From positions 1 to 64,000 of the forward strand of contig CBDALO010000031.1 in assembly GCA_965196985.1 (NCBI GenBank): a stretch of 64,000 nucleotides of DNA, in the 5' to 3' direction. Of the stretch, positions 61,878-64,000 are shown one piece after another. A program made the translations under genes and the position numbers. The notes beneath the pieces were generated by a model. It was not told where the DNA came from and searched no databases. It saw only the letters and a program-made list of their open reading frames with translations. Origin of the DNA: 2-12-FULL-35-23 sp965196985. Its GTDB lineage: Bacteria; Pseudomonadota; Gammaproteobacteria; UBA12402. The number at the start of each line of letters is the position of its first letter. The first letter of the stretch is position 1.

Positions 61878-63708
61878 ATGACTGCCTCAACCCCTGAATT
61901 AGAACGCTTGCAAGGCTCGGTTGAACGAGTGACGTTCCACAGTGAAGAAAGTGGGTTCTGTGTGTTACGTCTGATTGTGAAAGGGCAACGTGAACTCGTT
62001 ACGTTGGTGGGAAATGCGGCCAGCATTACCGCTGGTGAATACATCGAGTCCACAGGGCAATGGATCGTGGATAAAAAACACGGCTTACAATTTCGTGCTC
62101 AACAGCTCAAAACAGTCCCGCCAACGACCTTAGCCGGTATTGAGAAATACCTCGGCTCTGGCATGGTCAAAGGTATCGGCCCGCATTTTGCCAAAAAGCT
62201 CGTTAAAGCCTTTGGTGAAACAGTGTTTGATGTCATCGAACAAACACCAAGGCGGTTACTGGAATTAGACGGCATTGGTCAAAAGCGTATGGAACGTGTC
62301 ACCACTGCCTGGGCTGAACAGCGTGTGATTCGGTCAATCATGGTGTTTTTGCAATCCTATGGACTGGGCACAGCGCGAGCGGTTCGGATTTACAAAACCT
62401 ACGGCGAGCAAGCTGTGGAACGAGTGCGAGAAAACCCTTACCGTCTCGCCCTAGATATTCGTGGCATTGGCTTTAAAACAGCTGACAACCTCGCTCAAGC
62501 CTTAGGCATTCCAAACGACTCGTTAATCCGTGCACAAGCAGGGGTGTCGCATGTGTTACAAACGTTGTGTGATCAAGGCCACTGTGCCGCTGAAAAAAGC
62601 CAATTGCTCAAAGCCAGTCAAGAGTTACTGGACATACCAGCGGGTTTAATCGAATCAGCCATCGAAGCAGAAGTCATTGAAGAACATATTGTGCCGGAAA
62701 CCATTCAAGCCCAAGCGTGTTATTACCCGGTTTCGTTGTACCAAGCAGAAACCCGCGTGGCTGCGAAGCTCAAACACCTCGTAACTGGACAACCGCCTTG
62801 GGGAACTATTGACCTAGCGAAAGCCTTGCCATGGGTTGAAGCCAAAACCGGCTTATCGCTTGCTGAGTCTCAACGCCATGCCATTGAAACCGTTCTGCGC
62901 GCCAAAGTCTCCATTATCACAGGTGGCCCTGGTGTTGGGAAAACTACCTTGGTCAATAGCCTGATTCAAATTCTCCTTGCCAGAAAAGTGCCATTAGGAT
63001 TGTGTGCACCGACTGGCAGGGCAGCCAAGCGATTAAGTGAAACAACGGGCCTGACCGCTAAAACCATTCATCGCTTGCTCGACTTTGATCCGAAAACCTT
63101 TGGCTTTAAGCATCACCAAGACAATCCATTACCCATTAACGTCTTAATCATTGATGAAGCCTCTGTGATTGATATTGTGCTGATGAATCATTTGCTCAAA
63201 GCGGTTTCCTCAACCACGGCGGTGATTTTCGTGGGGGATATTGACCAGTTACCCTCCGTAGGCCCAGGGGCGGTGCTGGCCAATCTAATACAATCTCAAC
63301 TGATCACAACGGTTCGCCTGACCGAGGTCTTTCGGCAAGCAGCACACTCACACATTATTTTAAATGCCCATCGGATTAATCAAGGTCAGCTGCCGTTACC
63401 GAATGCGGCTCAGCAGGGCGACTTTTTTACTTTGTATGAATCGACCCCTGAAGCCATTCACCAAACAGTCCTAGAGGTGGTCACGCAACGGCTACCCACT
63501 CATTATCACTGTGACCCAAAACAAACGATCCAGGTGCTGACCCCAATGAATCGGGGCGGGCTGGGGAGTCGTGCTTTAAATGCCAGCTTACAAACTGCCC
63601 TGAATGGTCGGGCCGAACCGAAATTACAGCGTTTTGGCAGTCTGTTTTCGCCAGGTGATAAAGTTATCCAGATGACCAACAATTATGACAAAGAAGTGTT
63701 TAATGGCG
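61878..63708 (+). pseudogene. recD2: RecD2-type helicase, 3' end cut by an IS66-like element
   Basis: The first 610 residues of a RecD2 helicase: N-terminal OB-like part (GSVERVTFHSEESGFCVLRL), helix-hairpin-helix repeats (YLGSGMVKGIGPHFAKKL, IRGIGFKTADNLAQALGI), Walker A IITGGPGVGKTTLV, GLCAPTGRAAKRLSE (Ia), VLIIDEASVIDIVLM (II), FVGDIDQLPSVGPGAVL (III) and LTPMNRGGLGSRALN. The last genuine residues are NYDKEVFNG; the frame then reads IS DNA to a stop at 63755. The UvrD_C_2 part with motifs V-VI is missing, so helicase activity is lost unless it continues beyond the element. Confidence 0.9.
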
Positions 63709-64000
63709 GTGAGCTTGCGGTAAGTATGTGTGAACCAATAAGTTGGATAAGGTAAACTTTCGTTGCCGAGTACTTTATTGGGCTTGATAATTATCCATTA
63801 TCTTCATTAACCTATTGACTTAGAAAAGAAAATTATTTTATTGTGACGACAGTTTCTTACGCATCACGTGAAATAATTATGCCAACCGCAACTGAAATAC
63901 CGGATATAGCGACTAAATCAGAGCATGAAATTGCAGAATTTCGTGCTCGCTTGAATCAGTCCAATCTTGGTGATGAGGATAAGGAGCTTGCAGGTGGTTG
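63709..64000 (+). mobile_element. IS66-like element 2, copy 2, left part
   Basis: Begins GTGAGCTTGCGGTAAGTATG, identical to the tnpC-side end of the copy at 40415-44626 but in opposite orientation, and runs off the window. The eight bases before it, TAATGGCG, should recur at its far end. Confidence 0.9.
63879..64000 (+). CDS. tnpC: IS66-like transposase TnpC, 5' part
   Basis: Starts MPTATEIPDIATKSEHEIAE exactly as the copy at 44456; a GTG at 63843 is the alternative start. It continues past the window. Confidence 0.88.
   Translation, partial: MPTATEIPDIATKSEHEIAEFRARLNQSNLGDEDKELAGG

Overview
The window is a heavily rearranged, IS-saturated accessory region of a gammaproteobacterium. Bcr/CflA and YcaD-type MFS pumps, a ProQ/FinO protein, an IHF-like protein, an entericidin-type lipoprotein and a UPF0149/YecA protein point to gammaproteobacteria. 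A large ankyrin-repeat protein and an orphan multi-pass membrane protein suggest a host-associated lifestyle (Legionellales/Piscirickettsia-like). This placement is inference; there is no rRNA or tRNA to fix it.

Two kinds of DNA alternate. The first is a plasmid/ICE-like backbone: 4591-5740, the split gene at 5825/8863, 8895-14955, the TraI remnant at 39435-45891, 45922-46700 and 59217-63708. It carries small genes with ATGA overlaps, an RHH protein beside an iteron-like array, a DUF932 protein, an Rpn nuclease, ProQ/FinO + IHF, the C-terminal part of a TraI/TrwC-type relaxase-helicase, a WGR protein and recD2. The second is layer upon layer of transposable elements: two IS66-like families, ISKra4 (3 copies), IS3, an rve-type IS, IS256 (2), IS6, IS91 (2), a three-gene DDE/AAA-ATPase transposon (2), IS110, IS4 (4), IS5 and IS1634. 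Most ends can be set to the base from inverted repeats and target duplications. The duplicated transposon supplies natural empty sites for several insertions.

Layout: 1-4511 IS66, decayed ISKra4, an MFS stump and an rve-type IS. 4591-14955 backbone, with a small gene broken by IS3 that is itself broken by ISKra4. 15097-29847 chromosome-like cargo: drug MFS, a TM0106-type nuclease-helicase, an OLD-family nuclease + UvrD-like helicase pair (Gabija-type, with an unusual Walker A substitution), a membrane protein, an APC permease and an ankyrin-repeat protein. 30030-39434 IS256/IS6/IS91 debris holding transposon copy 1 with an IS110 whose bridge-RNA guides can be read. 39435-46700 traI remnant (broken by an IS66-like element holding an IS4) and small backbone genes. 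46701-59216 one IS91-family element swollen to 12.5 kb by six further insertions up to three levels deep, sitting inside a small phage/plasmid-type gene. 59217-64000 backbone again, ending in recD2 cut by a second IS66-like copy.

Functionally, the conjugative backbone looks immobilised: traI lacks its relaxase end and is interrupted. The nuclease-helicase and OLD/UvrD genes form a possible defence island. The most rewarding signals are the IS110 bridge-RNA guides matching the actual target and donor, a candidate G_GGA_AAA frameshift site in the transposon's DUF6431-like gene, the 20-bp-periodic repeat array, the near-identical ankyrin modules, and an IS256 end carrying an outward promoter and start codon that make in-frame fusions with both genes it entered.
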